Numbered from the stretch's first letter, positions 1-9,159 are shown. The stretch: DNA of 64,000 nucleotides from Oscillospiraceae bacterium (GCA_910575265.1 CAJTEA010000006.1:62001-126000), one strand, 5' to 3'. A program made the numbers and translations. The notes: a model not told the origin generated them from the sequence alone.

Positions 1-1101
1 CACAATACGGATCTGACTGGCGTCAATTTTAGCCAAATCCTCCGCCGGACCACGGACGGTCACTAAAACACTCTGGGTAACCACCTCGGCGGTATAGCCC
101 TCGGGCGGGGAAGTCGGAATGATGTTGGAAACCGCAAATACTTCTGTATCCAAGCCCTCTACCGCTACCATGACGGTAGCCGAAAGCAGGCCGCTTTCAT
201 TGGTCAGGCTTGGGTCCAGATTGATTATAAACGGAATGGCCTTGGCCCCTACCACATCGGACAGATTGATACTGCCCAGAGAAATTTCTGTCAGCCCTTC
301 CAGGTCCGCCTCCAGACCGGAGACCACAATTGATTTCGGTTCAATGTCAATCACAGCGTCATCCGCCGTGGCGCCGCCTCCAGGCACAATATTGACGGTT
401 AGGGCCACTTCCTTCGTCTTAACGACCGGCGCTACCACATAGGCCGTCTCAGCGCTGAGAGTAATTTCCAGGCCGGTGAGCGGATTGCCCTCTTTGTCCA
501 GAGGAGTCAGGGACAGATCGCCGGCAAACCGCTCACTGAGCTCCGCGCTCCTTAAAATCGCCGCCACATGATCCACCTGACTCACCTGCTCCACTGGACC
601 GCTGATGGTAACCGAAGCGGGTTCGATGGCCGGAGTTCCCATCTGATATCCCTGGGCCACTCTGCCGTCCAGCTGAAATTCCACATCAAAGGACTGAGAA
701 TACAGCTTTTCCACTTTTACGACCACGGAGGACAGCTCCGCCGTCAAATCATCCGTGTTGATATTTTCCGGCCACACCGGACGGAAGCGCAGGGTGTTTT
801 CCCCCTCCACACAGCTGGAGACATCCACCCGCACAGATAAGCTGTTTCGATTGCGGAGCAGATCGGCGCGGGCACTGTTTGGGCCTTCCACCCGCAGCTC
901 CACCACCTGGGGGGAGATGTCAGAGATGGTCAGTCCCTGACTGGTAAGAACATTGGACCCTGTGGTTTCCACCCGCACATTGTGGATAGAGGTGACCCCG
1001 TTGGGATCCACCGCGGCCCGCACATAGGCCCAAAAGACGATTGCCAGCACAATGGACAGCAGAATATAGACCCACCGACTCTCTTTCAGCCGTCCCATCA
1101 T
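1..1101 (-). CDS. cdaR: CdaR/YbbR-domain regulator of diadenylate cyclase (partial, C-terminus beyond window)
   Basis: The reading frame enters from the left edge, so 367 N-terminal codons are visible and the stop is outside. It opens with MMGRLKES, then one membrane segment at about residues 9-27. Four successive repeats of roughly 80 residues follow, of the YbbR type (motifs such as VELRVEGP, VTISGPVEQV, VVSGLE, VTVRGPAEDL). The family is membrane-anchored and extracytoplasmic, and is known to modulate the cyclic-di-AMP synthase CdaA. The ATG at 1101 overlaps the cdaA stop (ATGA), so the pair is translationally coupled. In Firmicutes glmM usually follows, which would lie outside this window. 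Confidence 0.93.
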   Translation of the reverse strand, partial: MMGRLKESRWVYILLSIVLAIVFWAYVRAAVDPNGVTSIHNVRVETTGSNVLTSQGLTISDISPQVVELRVEGPNSARADLLRNRNSLSVRVDVSSCVEGENTLRFRPVWPENINTDDLTAELSSVVVKVEKLYSQSFDVEFQLDGRVAQGYQMGTPAIEPASVTISGPVEQVSQVDHVAAILRSAELSERFAGDLSLTPLDKEGNPLTGLEITLSAETAYVVAPVVKTKEVALTVNIVPGGGATADDAVIDIEPKSIVVSGLEADLEGLTEISLGSINLSDVVGAKAIPFIINLDPSLTNESGLLSATVMVAVEGLDTEVFAVSNIIPTSPPEGYTAEVVTQSVLVTVRGPAEDLAKIDASQIRIV

Positions 1102-1997
1102 AGCCGGTCACCTTCTCCCTGTTTGCCTCCGCCCAGCAACAGGCCCACCAGAGGAAGCTGGCCATTCTTTTTTTCCTCCTGCTTGTCGTTCAGCAGCTCG
1201 TTGCGAAGCAGCTGCTCCAGGGTCTCCGGGGCCAGGTGCCGTTTGAGCATGCCGCCCACAGCGGCGGAGATGGAGCCTGTCTCCTCGGAAACGATCACTA
1301 CCACGGCGTCGGAGTGCTCGCTCATCCCAATGCCGGCCCGGTGGCGCATCCCCAGATCCCGGCTCAGATTCACATTGCCCGACAGGGGAAGCATACAACC
1401 AGCCCCCGCAATGCGTCCGTCCCGGATAATCACCGCCCCATCATGGAGGGGAGCTTTGTTCCAGAATATATTTTTCAACAGCTCGCTGGACACGCCGCAG
1501 TCCAGGGCGGTGCCCGTTTTAATCACATCATCCAGCAGGTTCTGCCGCTCAAAGACCATCAAAGCGCCCACCTTGTCCCGGGACAGGTCGGTATAGGCCT
1601 CGCAGGTCTGGGTGATGGCGGTTTCCATCTCCTGGCCCACCTCCTTACTGGAAGCGAACACCAGGCCAAGCCGGCTGCTGCCCATCCGCTCCAGAAACCG
1701 GCGAATTTCCGGCTGAAACAGCACAACCAGCACCAAAAAGCCCCACTGGACCACCTTGTCCAGCATCCAGCTGGTGGCGGTGAGGGAAAAGACATAATTT
1801 GAGGACGCGAACATGGCCAGCAGAAGAATCAACACACCCCGCAGCACCCGCCCGGAGCTGGTTTTGCGCAGCATCCACAGCAGCTTGTAGATAATAAAGG
1901 ATAAAATAGCGATATCCAGAATGTCTGTCAGCTGTACCTGAAGCAGAGGAAAATTGGACTGTATAAACATTTGGAAGCTGTGAATCAATTCTGCCAC
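1098..1997 (-). CDS. cdaA: Diadenylate cyclase CdaA (cyclic-di-AMP synthase)
   Basis: Makes cyclic-di-AMP from two ATP at the membrane. There are three N-terminal membrane helices (roughly the first 90 residues), then a DisA_N cyclase domain with the diagnostic DGA (LHDGAVIIRDGRIAGAG) and RHRA (MRHRAGIGMSE) motifs. The frame is open further upstream to a TTG at 2030. I chose the GTG at 1997 because GAGGTG lies 6 bases before it, giving about 299 residues, and families usually start near this point. Overlaps cdaR by 4 bases. A promoter lies just upstream. Confidence 0.95.
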   Translation of the reverse strand: MAELIHSFQMFIQSNFPLLQVQLTDILDIAILSFIIYKLLWMLRKTSSGRVLRGVLILLLAMFASSNYVFSLTATSWMLDKVVQWGFLVLVVLFQPEIRRFLERMGSSRLGLVFASSKEVGQEMETAITQTCEAYTDLSRDKVGALMVFERQNLLDDVIKTGTALDCGVSSELLKNIFWNKAPLHDGAVIIRDGRIAGAGCMLPLSGNVNLSRDLGMRHRAGIGMSEHSDAVVVIVSEETGSISAAVGGMLKRHLAPETLEQLLRNELLNDKQEEKKNGQLPLVGLLLGGGKQGEGDRL

Positions 1998-2046
1998 AGA
2001 GCTCACCTCGTTTCTCCATATGGAGGCCAAAATAGTTCATCATGGT

Positions 2047-2075
2047 ATTATACGATATTTCCAGCTGTTTGGCAA
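2047..2075 (-). promoter_or_regulatory. Sigma-A type promoter for cdaA-cdaR
   Basis: Read on the minus strand: TTGCCA (2075-2070), a 17-base spacer, then TATAAT (2052-2047). The predicted start of transcription is near 2040, giving a leader of about 40 bases before the cdaA GTG. Confidence 0.65.
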
Positions 2076-2122
2076 CCAAAAAGACAAATTCCAAGATGAA
2101 ATTTTTCTAAAAATTTTGTGAC

Positions 2123-2173
2123 AAAAAATACGCCCCAGAGGTGGATCGGGTCTGTCCCGACCTCCTTGGGGCG
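2123..2173 (-). terminator. Rho-independent terminator after the cysteine desulfurase-like gene
   Basis: A GC-rich hairpin with outer arms CGCCCCA/TGGGGCG and inner AGGAGGT/ACCTC pairing, followed on the minus strand by TATTTTTTG. It separates the desulfurase operon from cdaA. Confidence 0.8.
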
Positions 2174-2190
2174 ATCCATGTGAAAAAAGT

Positions 2191-3315
2191 TCAGTCTCCG
2201 GCCAGCAGGGACCCCAGCGTATGGCTGAACTGGTCAATCTCCCGGCTGGTATTAAAGGCGGATACGCTGGCCCGGAGTGTTCCGGTTTCCAGGGTGCCGC
2301 CGCTTTCGTGGGCCAGGGGAGCGCAGTGGAGCCCCGCCCGCAGGGCGATTCCCTTATTCCCCAGAGCCTCCCCCAGATCCTCGCAGTCCCAACCCTGGAC
2401 GCGGAAGGACAGCACTCCGGTCTGAACCGCGGGGTCCACCGCCTGAAAGACCTCGGTACCAGGCAGCTTACGCAGCCTCTCCCCCATACGGCCGATCAGC
2501 GCGGATTCCTGGAACGCAATCTTTTCCACACCCCGGTGCTCCAGGAAGCGCAGCCCCTCCAGCAGGCCGGCGATGCCAGCTACGTTGTGCGTGCCCGCCT
2601 CCAGGCGGTCGGGGAGAAAGTCGGGCATGCTCTGCCGTCTGGATTCGCTGCCCGTCCCTCCCTCCAGAAGGGGTTCCGGATCGACTCCGCACAGCAGAAG
2701 GCCGGTCCCCTGGGGACCATAAAGTCCTTTGTGACCTGGCATGGCAATAAAGGCGGCTCCCAGCGCTTCAAAGTCCAGGGGCAAAACCCCGGCGGACTGG
2801 GAGGCGTCAATAATCAGAGGCACCTGCCGCTCCCGGCACAGCTGCGCGATAGCCTCGACAGGCAGAACGAAGCCAAATACATTGGACACATGAGTGCACA
2901 CCGCCAAATCGACGCCCCGGTCCAGCTCGCGGCGAAAGGCCTCCAGAGTGGCCGCCTGATCAAAGAGCGGTCCCCGGGCTGTCCGGAGATAGACGCCCAT
3001 AGTGCTCAAAGGCCGGGTGACAGCGTTGTGCTCATAGCCGGATATGACCACCCGGCTGCCCGGCCTGACCAATGTCTTGATGGCGATGTTCAGACCATGG
3101 GTAGCGTTGAAGGTAAAAACCACCCGTTCCGGTTCCTCCACATGAAACAGTCGGGCCGCCGCTGTCCTGCACTGGAAGGCGGTGTCCGCCGCCGCCATGG
3201 CTGGGCGGTGGCCTCCCCGGCCCGGACTGGCCAGATGATTGATGGCCCGGGCGCTGGCCACCGCCACGGAGGCCGGCTTTTGCAGCGTGGTGGCGGCGCT
3301 GTCCAGGTAGATCAC
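2191..3315 (-). CDS. Cysteine desulfurase-like class V aminotransferase
   Basis: PLP enzyme of fold type I, about 374 residues, of the NifS/Csd-like 'cysteine desulfurase family protein' type. It begins VIYLDSAATTLQKP and has NATHGLNIAIK, SGYEHNAVTRPL, the cofactor-binding IIDASQSAG stretch and the Schiff-base lysine in PGHKGLYGPQG. The family removes sulfur or selenium from cysteine or selenocysteine. The frame stays open upstream to 3597, but that part is in the overlapping DUF3343 gene. The GTG at 3315 overlaps that gene's stop (GTGA), which supports this start. Its direct coupling to a putative Se/S carrier suggests the desulfurase loads that carrier (inference). Confidence 0.85.
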   Translation of the reverse strand: MIYLDSAATTLQKPASVAVASARAINHLASPGRGGHRPAMAAADTAFQCRTAAARLFHVEEPERVVFTFNATHGLNIAIKTLVRPGSRVVISGYEHNAVTRPLSTMGVYLRTARGPLFDQAATLEAFRRELDRGVDLAVCTHVSNVFGFVLPVEAIAQLCRERQVPLIIDASQSAGVLPLDFEALGAAFIAMPGHKGLYGPQGTGLLLCGVDPEPLLEGGTGSESRRQSMPDFLPDRLEAGTHNVAGIAGLLEGLRFLEHRGVEKIAFQESALIGRMGERLRKLPGTEVFQAVDPAVQTGVLSFRVQGWDCEDLGEALGNKGIALRAGLHCAPLAHESGGTLETGTLRASVSAFNTSREIDQFSHTLGSLLAGD

Positions 3316-3566
3316 AGGGCCACCTCCTGATAGCTGCCGTCCCCGGCGGTGATATAAATCCGCTTGGGAGTCAGCCCCGCGCGCCGCAAAACACGCAGCG
3401 AGTCCGGGAGATTTCGCTGGGAAATTTTTACCGAGTGGCTGCACCCCTCGCCGGAGATGCTCTTGGGGGAGCGCAGCACCCGGGCGGTGATTCCCGCCCG
3501 CTCCAGCGCGGCAGCGGTACGCTGGGCATAGGTCAGCGAACGGCATACAATTAAATAATAGAGCAT
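3312..3566 (-). CDS. DUF3343 putative Se/S carrier-like protein
   Basis: Small 84-residue protein that starts MLYYLIVCRSLTYAQ and is typical of DUF3343. The family is thought to be TusA/YedF-like and to carry sulfur or selenium. Cysteines sit at residue 8 and in GEGCSHSVKIS, the latter being the candidate carrier cysteine by position. It is translationally coupled to the downstream cysteine desulfurase-like gene by a 4-base overlap. Exact substrate (S or Se) cannot be read from the sequence; selD and selA are not in this window. Confidence 0.75.
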   Translation of the reverse strand: MLYYLIVCRSLTYAQRTAAALERAGITARVLRSPKSISGEGCSHSVKISQRNLPDSLRVLRRAGLTPKRIYITAGDGSYQEVAL

Positions 3567-3677
3567 GGCATGGTTCCTTTCCTGAGGCGGGACACACCCG
3601 CCCCGCAGAAATTGCCGGGAGGGGAACCTGCGTTCCCCTCTCGTAACCAGCTTATGCAGTTGTTCCAGCCGCTGACA

Positions 3678-4166
3678 CTATCCCTTTTCGATCAGCGCCA
3701 CCGCGTGGACGGCCATACCCTCGCCGGAACCGGTAAAGCCCAGCCCCTCCTCGGTCGTGGCCTTTATGTTGACTTGGGAGGACTCAATACCCATCACCCG
3801 GGCCAGATTGTCCCGCATCCGCGGAATATAGGAGGCCAGCTTGGGCCGCTGAGCCAGGACGGTGGCGTCCACATTGCCCACAACATAGCCCTGCTCCGCC
3901 AGCAGACGAACCACATGCGCCAGCAGCTTTAAGCTGTCCGCTCCGGCGTAGGCGGGATCGGTATCGGGAAAGTGCCGGCCGATATCCCCCAAGCCTGCCG
4001 CGCCCAGCAGGGCGTCCATAACGGCGTGGGTAAGGACGTCAGCGTCAGAGTGGCCCAGCAGACCCTTTTCCCAAGGAATGTCCACACCGCCCAAAATCAG
4101 CCTGCGGCCCCCGGTCAGTCTGTGGACATCATAGCCGTGTCCGATTCTCACTCCTGGCATCGCCAT
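3678..4166 (-). CDS. ispF: 2-C-methyl-D-erythritol 2,4-cyclodiphosphate synthase
   Basis: Fifth enzyme of the MEP pathway for isoprenoid precursors; cyclises CDP-ME 2-phosphate with release of CMP. It has 162 residues, the usual family length. The metal-binding DVH occurs in [11 protein letters not shown] and a second metal histidine in [31 protein letters not shown] and a C-terminal [16 protein letters not shown] are also family features. The start lies inside the end of ispD (19-base overlap), so the two are one unit. A 9-bp GC-rich hairpin at 3619-3640 lies downstream but has no T-run. Confidence 0.96.
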   Translation of the reverse strand: MAMPGVRIGHGYDVHRLTGGRRLILGGVDIPWEKGLLGHSDADVLTHAVMDALLGAAGLGDIGRHFPDTDPAYAGADSLKLLAHVVRLLAEQGYVVGNVDATVLAQRPKLASYIPRMRDNLARVMGIESSQVNIKATTEEGLGFTGSGEGMAVHAVALIEKG

Positions 4167-4897
4167 ATTCCCTCCTCCGCTCTGGCTTGCAGGATGGCCT
4201 CCCCCAAAACCAGGTCCAGAGGGGTGGTAATCTTGATATTCTCCCGGCTTCCGCTGGTGAGCGTCACCTTCATGCCCAGGCGCTCCACCGACCCGCAGTC
4301 GTCGGTGAGCAGTTCGCCGTCGTCAATGGCCTTCTTCGTCGCCGCTTTAATCAGTCCGGCCTCAAAGACCTGGGGGGTCTGCACCGCCCACAGGGAGGAG
4401 CGGTCCACCGTCTCCTGTACGATGCCGTCCTCGGTGCGCTTGATGGTGTCGGTAAGGGCAATCGCCGGGGCCGCGGCTCCGGTGAGGGCGGCACGGGCGA
4501 TTGTGTCCCGGATGATCTCCTGGGTCACCAGGGGGCGGGCGCCGTCGTGGATAGCAATGAGGCCGGCCTCCGGATCCACCTCTCCCAGTCCGGCCTGGAC
4601 GGAATGGAGCCGCTCCTGCCCTCCCACAATAACCTTTTTTACCTTATCCAGATTAAACTCCCGGCATAGCCGGCCAACCTCCACCACCAGATCCTCCCGG
4701 GCCACAACGATAATCTCGTTGACAGCCGGACAGTCCTGAAAGGCGTACAGTGTATGAACCAGCACAGGCAGCTCCCCCAGGGGGGCCAGCACCTTGTCAA
4801 TCCCCCCCATCCGACGGGCCAGGCCGGCGGATACGATCACCGCTGAGCATTTCGGCTCCTCCTCCTTTTTCTTCTTAAACAGAGACAGCAGGCCCAT
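4148..4897 (-). CDS. ispD: 2-C-methyl-D-erythritol 4-phosphate cytidylyltransferase
   Basis: Third enzyme of the MEP pathway; joins CTP and MEP. It has 249 residues. A short Lys/Glu-rich N-terminus ([11 protein letters not shown]) precedes the nucleotidyltransferase core: [13 protein letters not shown]...K for CTP phosphates, HDGARPLV for the metal/cytidine site, and [11 protein letters not shown] near the C-terminus. The basic N-terminal extension is slightly unusual. Overlaps ispF by 19 bases. The 292 bases upstream, toward carD, show no gene. Confidence 0.96.
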   Translation of the reverse strand: MGLLSLFKKKKEEEPKCSAVIVSAGLARRMGGIDKVLAPLGELPVLVHTLYAFQDCPAVNEIIVVAREDLVVEVGRLCREFNLDKVKKVIVGGQERLHSVQAGLGEVDPEAGLIAIHDGARPLVTQEIIRDTIARAALTGAAAPAIALTDTIKRTEDGIVQETVDRSSLWAVQTPQVFEAGLIKAATKKAIDDGELLTDDCGSVERLGMKVTLTSGSRENIKITTPLDLVLGEAILQARAEEGIWRCQE

Positions 4898-5125
4898 TCT
4901 TCTCGCTCCTCATTTTTTACTCGTAATAGCGCAACAGTAAAGCAACTATTTCTCAGTGAACATTTTTCTTATATACACCGATTTAAAATTTGTTCCAACG
5001 CTATTTTATTGACATTCTCCGCGTTTGTAGTTTTTAAACGCAAATGGCTTGATATCAATATTCTCCTTTGAACCCATCAGGTTGCTTAATTGATTATAGC
5101 ATGGTCAGTTTTAGGTTTCAAGGGG

Positions 5126-5170
5126 CAAAAACAGCGGCCTTTTTATTCCTATGTGGAACAAAAAAGCCGC
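5126..5170 (-). terminator. Terminator after carD
   Basis: Minus-strand hairpin with arms GCGGCTTTTTTGTTCC and GGAATAAAAAGGCCGC, then TGTTTTTG. It lies 20 bases past the carD stop. The remaining intergenic bases up to ispD (4898-5125 on plus coordinates) are AT-rich and hold no recognisable gene. Confidence 0.7.
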
Positions 5171-5189
5171 CTTAAGCTCTCTTGGATTG

Positions 5190-5666
5190 TTACGCCAGCG
5201 CGGTGTTCAGCTCCTCCTCCACCGATTCATAGCTCACACTCTTGGACAGCACAATCTCTGAAATAAGTATCTGCTTGGCTGAGTGAAGCATTTTTCGTTC
5301 TCCGGTGGATAGTCCCCTCTTCTGGTCCCGCTGGGTCAGTCCCTTGATAACCCGGGCCACCTCCAACAGGTCGCCGCTCTTCATCCGCTCCAAATTCTCC
5401 CGGTAGCGGTGATTCCAGTTAGCTGTCATCTCAACCTGAATCTCAGGGATGGCCGCCAACACGCGGTCAGCCTGTGCCTGATCCACAACCCGGCGCACAC
5501 CGATTTCCTCACAGTTCTCCGTGGGAATCATCACCACCATAGAACGGTTAGGCAGCTTCAGGATATAATAATCCCGTTCCACCCCGTTTACCGTTTTCTG
5601 GACGATGCTCTCCACCATGCCCGCCCCATACATGGGGTGGACCACCTTATCCCCGATCTGGTACAC
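5190..5666 (-). CDS. carD: CarD family transcriptional regulator
   Basis: 158-residue protein that binds RNA polymerase beta subunit and modulates promoter opening (family knowledge). It begins with the CarD/TRCF-type RNAP interaction domain (MYQIGDKVVHPMYGAG, then YYILKLPNRSMVVMIPTEN), followed by a helical DNA-binding C-terminal half with NLERMKSGDLLEVARVIKGL and LSTGERKMLHSAKQIL. Starts at a GTG preceded by GAGGT. It is a single-gene unit between two terminators. Confidence 0.92.
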   Translation of the reverse strand: MYQIGDKVVHPMYGAGMVESIVQKTVNGVERDYYILKLPNRSMVVMIPTENCEEIGVRRVVDQAQADRVLAAIPEIQVEMTANWNHRYRENLERMKSGDLLEVARVIKGLTQRDQKRGLSTGERKMLHSAKQILISEIVLSKSVSYESVEEELNTALA

Positions 5667-5811
5667 CTTCTACCTCGCTTTCTTCTGTTGGTATTCTCCC
5701 CTTCTGTATTTATCCAACTACATTATAACAATTTTATCCTATTTTTGCAAGTGAAAAACAGTATTTCCCAAAAATTTTCTCCGAATTTTTCCAAATATGC
5801 CAGTCTATGGA

Positions 5812-5847
5812 TATAAAATGAGCCCGACCGGCGATGGTCGGACTCAT
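5812..5847 (-). terminator. Terminator after ispH-rpsA
   Basis: Hairpin ATGAGTCCGACC / GGTCGGGCTCAT with a 6-base loop, 12 bases past the fusion gene stop. On the minus strand it is followed by TTTTAT; the plus strand also has a T-run, so it could work both ways. Confidence 0.8.
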
Positions 5848-5858
5848 TTTTTGTAAAA

Positions 5859-7829
5859 TTACTCCTCGGCGGAAGCGTCGGCTTCTTCAGCCTCCTCCTC
5901 ATAAGAGGGCTCCAGCAGGGCACGGATGGACAGGGAAATTTTCTTGTTCTCCATGTCTACGTCGGTGATCTTCACGTCCACCTTGTCGCCCTCGGCCACC
6001 ACGTCGCCGGGCTTCTCCACCCGGTGATCCGCCATCTGGGAGATGTGAATCAGGCCATCCACACCGGGAACCACCTCGGCAAAGGCGCCGAAGGTCATCA
6101 GCTTGACAATCCGCACATTGGCGGTGTCGCCCACCTGATAGGTGGTGGTGAACACAGTCCAAGGATCCTGGCTGTTATCCTTCATGCCCAGGGAGATCTT
6201 CTTCTTCTCCTTGTCGGCGGAGATGACGTACACATCTACCGTGTCGCCCACCTTAACCACCTCGGAGGGGTGCTTAATCCGGCTCCAGGACAGCTCAGAG
6301 ATGTGGACCATGCCGTCCACGCCGCCGATGTCCACAAAGGCGCCGTAGGAGGTCAGGGACTTCACAGTGCCGGTGTAGCGCTTGCCGTCCTCAATCTCAG
6401 CCCATACCTTCTCGGCGGCGGCGGCCCGCTCGGCACGGGTGACACGGCTGATGGAGCCCACCACACGGCGGCGGGCGCGGTTGACCTCGGTAATCACCAG
6501 GCGGACCTTCTGCTTAAGCAGCTCGCTCATGGGAGTCTCCCGGGGCAGGCCGGTCTGGGAGGCGGGGACAAATACCCGTACGCCCTTGACAGAGACGACC
6601 ACGCCTCCCTTGTTGTCCTCGGTGACGAAGCCTTCCACGACGGTCTCGTTCTCCCGGGCGGCCTCGATCTCCTCCCAGCCCTTGTTGATGTCCAGGCGGC
6701 GCTTGGACAGCTTGACCATGCAGTCACGGTCGCTGACCTGCATGACGATGGACTCGATCTCGTCGCCCACCTTCACAAGGTCTTCCACCTTCACAGTGGG
6801 ATCGTCACTCAACTCGGTCAGGGCGATGTAGCCGGGGTACTTGATGCCCAGCTCGACCTGGACTTCGGTGGGCGTGATGGCCACAACGGTGCCGGTAACC
6901 TTATCTCCATTATTTAAAGTTTTGAACGACTCCTCCAGCATTTCCTGGAAGGATTTGTCCATCTCTAAGATTTCTTCGCTCATTTTGTCAATGACCTCCT
7001 TTATTATCCACGCGGGCGTCGATGCGCCCGCCGTGATGCCGACCATATCCGCTCGAGGCAGCCGGTTGAGATCGATGTCCCCTGCCCGCTCAACGAGCAG
7101 GACCTCGGGACAGGACTCCCGGCAGATTTCCCCAAGCCGCCTGGTATTGGAGCTCTGCCTGTCGCCCACCACCACCATCAGTCCGCATTTCGCAGCCAGC
7201 TGGCGGGCTTCCTCCTGGCGTCTAAACGTCGCTCCGCATATTGTATCAAAAAATTCCACGTTTGTACATAGTTTTTTTGCTTTTTTCACGCAATTGTCCC
7301 AAATTTTCTGAGTGGAGGTAGTTTGAGAAACAAATGTGAGGGGTAACTCGCTACAATTATTGCGGTTTCCCCCGTTTTTGAGCCATTTTTCTAAATCTTC
7401 CGCACTGGAAATAACTACTGGCGCTTTGCACCACCCGGCGATGGCAAGTACTTCCGGATGGTCCGGCGTACCCACGATCACCGGCTGACGGCCCCGCCGC
7501 TCCGCCTCAGAAACAATTTTGTGGATGTTGGTAACATTGGGGCAGGTGGCATCAAACACCGCGATATTCCGTTGGGCAAAATACCTGTGAACAGCCTGCC
7601 CCTCTCCATGGGAGCGGATAATGACCCCGAAGCCGTCTGGAACCTCCTCCGGCCGCTCCACCGCCCGAACGCCTTGAGCGGCCAGACGGTCTACCATATC
7701 TTTGTTGTGAATGATGGAGCCCAGCATGACGCAGGGGATGCCCTGGGCGGCCTTCTCCTCCGCCAGCTCCACCGCCCGGCGGACGCCGTAGCAGAAGCCG
7801 GCGGACTGGGCCAGCACGATCCGTCTCAT
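5859..7829 (-). CDS. ispH-rpsA: IspH-ribosomal protein S1 fusion
   Basis: 656-residue two-part protein. Residues 1 to about 283 are 4-hydroxy-3-methylbut-2-enyl diphosphate reductase, the last MEP-pathway enzyme, with the three Fe-S cysteines in AGFCYGVRRAV, DATCPNV and DTICGATFRRQ. A linker with EEILEMDKSFQEMLEESF leads to four S1 RNA-binding repeats (about residues 306-376, 392-457, 477-547, 562-632), the third and fourth with the classic SYGAFVDI/GVDGMVHIS pattern. It ends in an acidic tail. This fusion is known in Clostridia. No internal stop or frameshift is visible at the junction. The start overlaps the plsC stop by 4 bases. Confidence 0.95.
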   Translation of the reverse strand: MRRIVLAQSAGFCYGVRRAVELAEEKAAQGIPCVMLGSIIHNKDMVDRLAAQGVRAVERPEEVPDGFGVIIRSHGEGQAVHRYFAQRNIAVFDATCPNVTNIHKIVSEAERRGRQPVIVGTPDHPEVLAIAGWCKAPVVISSAEDLEKWLKNGGNRNNCSELPLTFVSQTTSTQKIWDNCVKKAKKLCTNVEFFDTICGATFRRQEEARQLAAKCGLMVVVGDRQSSNTRRLGEICRESCPEVLLVERAGDIDLNRLPRADMVGITAGASTPAWIIKEVIDKMSEEILEMDKSFQEMLEESFKTLNNGDKVTGTVVAITPTEVQVELGIKYPGYIALTELSDDPTVKVEDLVKVGDEIESIVMQVSDRDCMVKLSKRRLDINKGWEEIEAARENETVVEGFVTEDNKGGVVVSVKGVRVFVPASQTGLPRETPMSELLKQKVRLVITEVNRARRRVVGSISRVTRAERAAAAEKVWAEIEDGKRYTGTVKSLTSYGAFVDIGGVDGMVHISELSWSRIKHPSEVVKVGDTVDVYVISADKEKKKISLGMKDNSQDPWTVFTTTYQVGDTANVRIVKLMTFGAFAEVVPGVDGLIHISQMADHRVEKPGDVVAEGDKVDVKITDVDMENKKISLSIRALLEPSYEEEAEEADASAEE

Positions 7830-8485
7830 CCTACGTCCTCCCCCAGAGCGCGCACTCGGTCCATCAGGTTTTGGGCAATGACCTGAAGCTCTTCAGCGGA
7901 GGGCTTGCGCCCTTCATACTCCGGATAATAGGGTTCCCCAATTACCACGGTATTACGCCGGAACCGCTTTTTTTTCCGCTGTATGTACACCGGCAGCAAC
8001 GGCACCCCCGTCCGGGTGGCGAACAGGGCCGCGCCCACCTTGGCCTGGACGTCCTCTCCCTCATGAACCCGGGTGCCCTCGGGAAACATGAGCAGCTTGT
8101 CGCCCTCCTTTAAATACTTCATGGCAAGGCGCACCGCCTTTACATCGGTGGTATCCCGGTCCACTCCAAACACACCAGCCTTACTCAACAGCCAGCCAAT
8201 AAAGGGCACCCGCATGATCTGCACCTTGGCCATGGCCCGCATAGTCCATTTGTAGCCAAAGGCGAAGACCACGTAGAAGGGGTCACCGGCGGTGGAGTGG
8301 TTGGGGCAGATCACCGCGGGGCCCTCCGGAACATTCTCACGGCCAATCGCGTGAACCGGGTGAATCAGCCGGAAGTAGGGCCAGACGATGATATACAGCA
8401 GGTGGAAAAACCAGTCCATCCGTTTTTTGCGCTGTTCGGTGGTCTCCTTAGAAGCGGCTTTTTTCACAGTTGCTTCTTCGCTCAC
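7826..8485 (-). CDS. plsC: 1-acyl-sn-glycerol-3-phosphate acyltransferase (PlsC)
   Basis: Makes phosphatidic acid by acylating lysophosphatidic acid at the membrane. It has 219 residues. The acyltransferase HX4D motif is NHSTAGDPFYV, and the acceptor-site motif is FPEGTR. A Lys-rich N-terminus precedes a hydrophobic helix (FFHLLYIIVWPYFRLI). It overlaps ispH by 4 bases and cmk by 4 bases, forming cmk-plsC-ispH-rpsA, an arrangement common in Clostridia. Confidence 0.93.
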   Translation of the reverse strand: MSEEATVKKAASKETTEQRKKRMDWFFHLLYIIVWPYFRLIHPVHAIGRENVPEGPAVICPNHSTAGDPFYVVFAFGYKWTMRAMAKVQIMRVPFIGWLLSKAGVFGVDRDTTDVKAVRLAMKYLKEGDKLLMFPEGTRVHEGEDVQAKVGAALFATRTGVPLLPVYIQRKKKRFRRNTVVIGEPYYPEYEGRKPSAEELQVIAQNLMDRVRALGEDVG

Positions 8486-9159
8486 AGGCTGATTCTCTCC
8501 TTTACCAAGAACAGTAGCCGGGACATGCTCTGCCCCAGGTCTAAATCGGTGGTATCCAGCAAAATGGCATCCGCCGCCTGCCTTAAAGGCGCGATGGAGC
8601 GGTGCTCATCCTGGTAATCCCGTTCTTTGATATCCTGAAGGATCGCGTCAAAATCCGCCCGTTCCCCCCGCTGCTCCAGCTCTAAAAGCCGGCGCTTGGC
8701 CCGGGCCTCCGGGGCGGCGGTCAGGAAGATTTTTACGTCCGCGTCGGGCAGAACCACGGTGCCGATGTCCCGGCCGTCCATCACGACATTATTTTCCCGG
8801 GCCATCCTTCGCTGGTAATCCAGCAGAAAGGCTCGTACCTCTGGAATCGCGGAAACCCTTGACGCCGCGCCAGACGTCTTGTGCCTGCGGATGGCGCCGG
8901 ACACATCTTCCCCCTCCAGATACATCCGCTGTACCCCATCGGGGCCGTAATCCATGTAAATATCCAGCCTCTCCAGCAGAGGAACAACCTGCTCAGGATC
9001 GGCGGGGTCGGCCTTTTCCCATAGGACCTTCAAAGCCACGGTTCGATAGATTGCTCCGGTGTCCACATATAAAAATCCCAGCTTCTCCGCCAGCTGCCGG
9101 GCTAGTGTACTCTTCCCCGCCCCGGCGGGACCGTCAATAGCGATGCTTTTATGGTTCAT
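8482..9159 (-). CDS. cmk: Cytidylate kinase
   Basis: Phosphorylates CMP/dCMP. It has 225 residues. The P-loop is GPAGAGKSTLARQLAEKLG, followed by the CMP-binding YVDTGAIYR, MDGRDIGTVVLPDADVK and the lid region RAKRRLLELEQRG. It is the promoter-proximal core gene of the cmk-plsC-ispH-rpsA cluster. Its start overlaps the end of the upstream XRE gene by 11 bases, so the two may share a transcript. Confidence 0.96.
   Translation of the reverse strand: MNHKSIAIDGPAGAGKSTLARQLAEKLGFLYVDTGAIYRTVALKVLWEKADPADPEQVVPLLERLDIYMDYGPDGVQRMYLEGEDVSGAIRRHKTSGAASRVSAIPEVRAFLLDYQRRMARENNVVMDGRDIGTVVLPDADVKIFLTAAPEARAKRRLLELEQRGERADFDAILQDIKERDYQDEHRSIAPLRQAADAILLDTTDLDLGQSMSRLLFLVKERISL

Noticed and set aside
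3316-3597. N-terminal extension of the cysteine desulfurase frame
   Set aside because: Lies entirely over the DUF3343 gene and reads as low-quality Arg/Ala sequence; GTG 3315 is coupled to that gene's stop.
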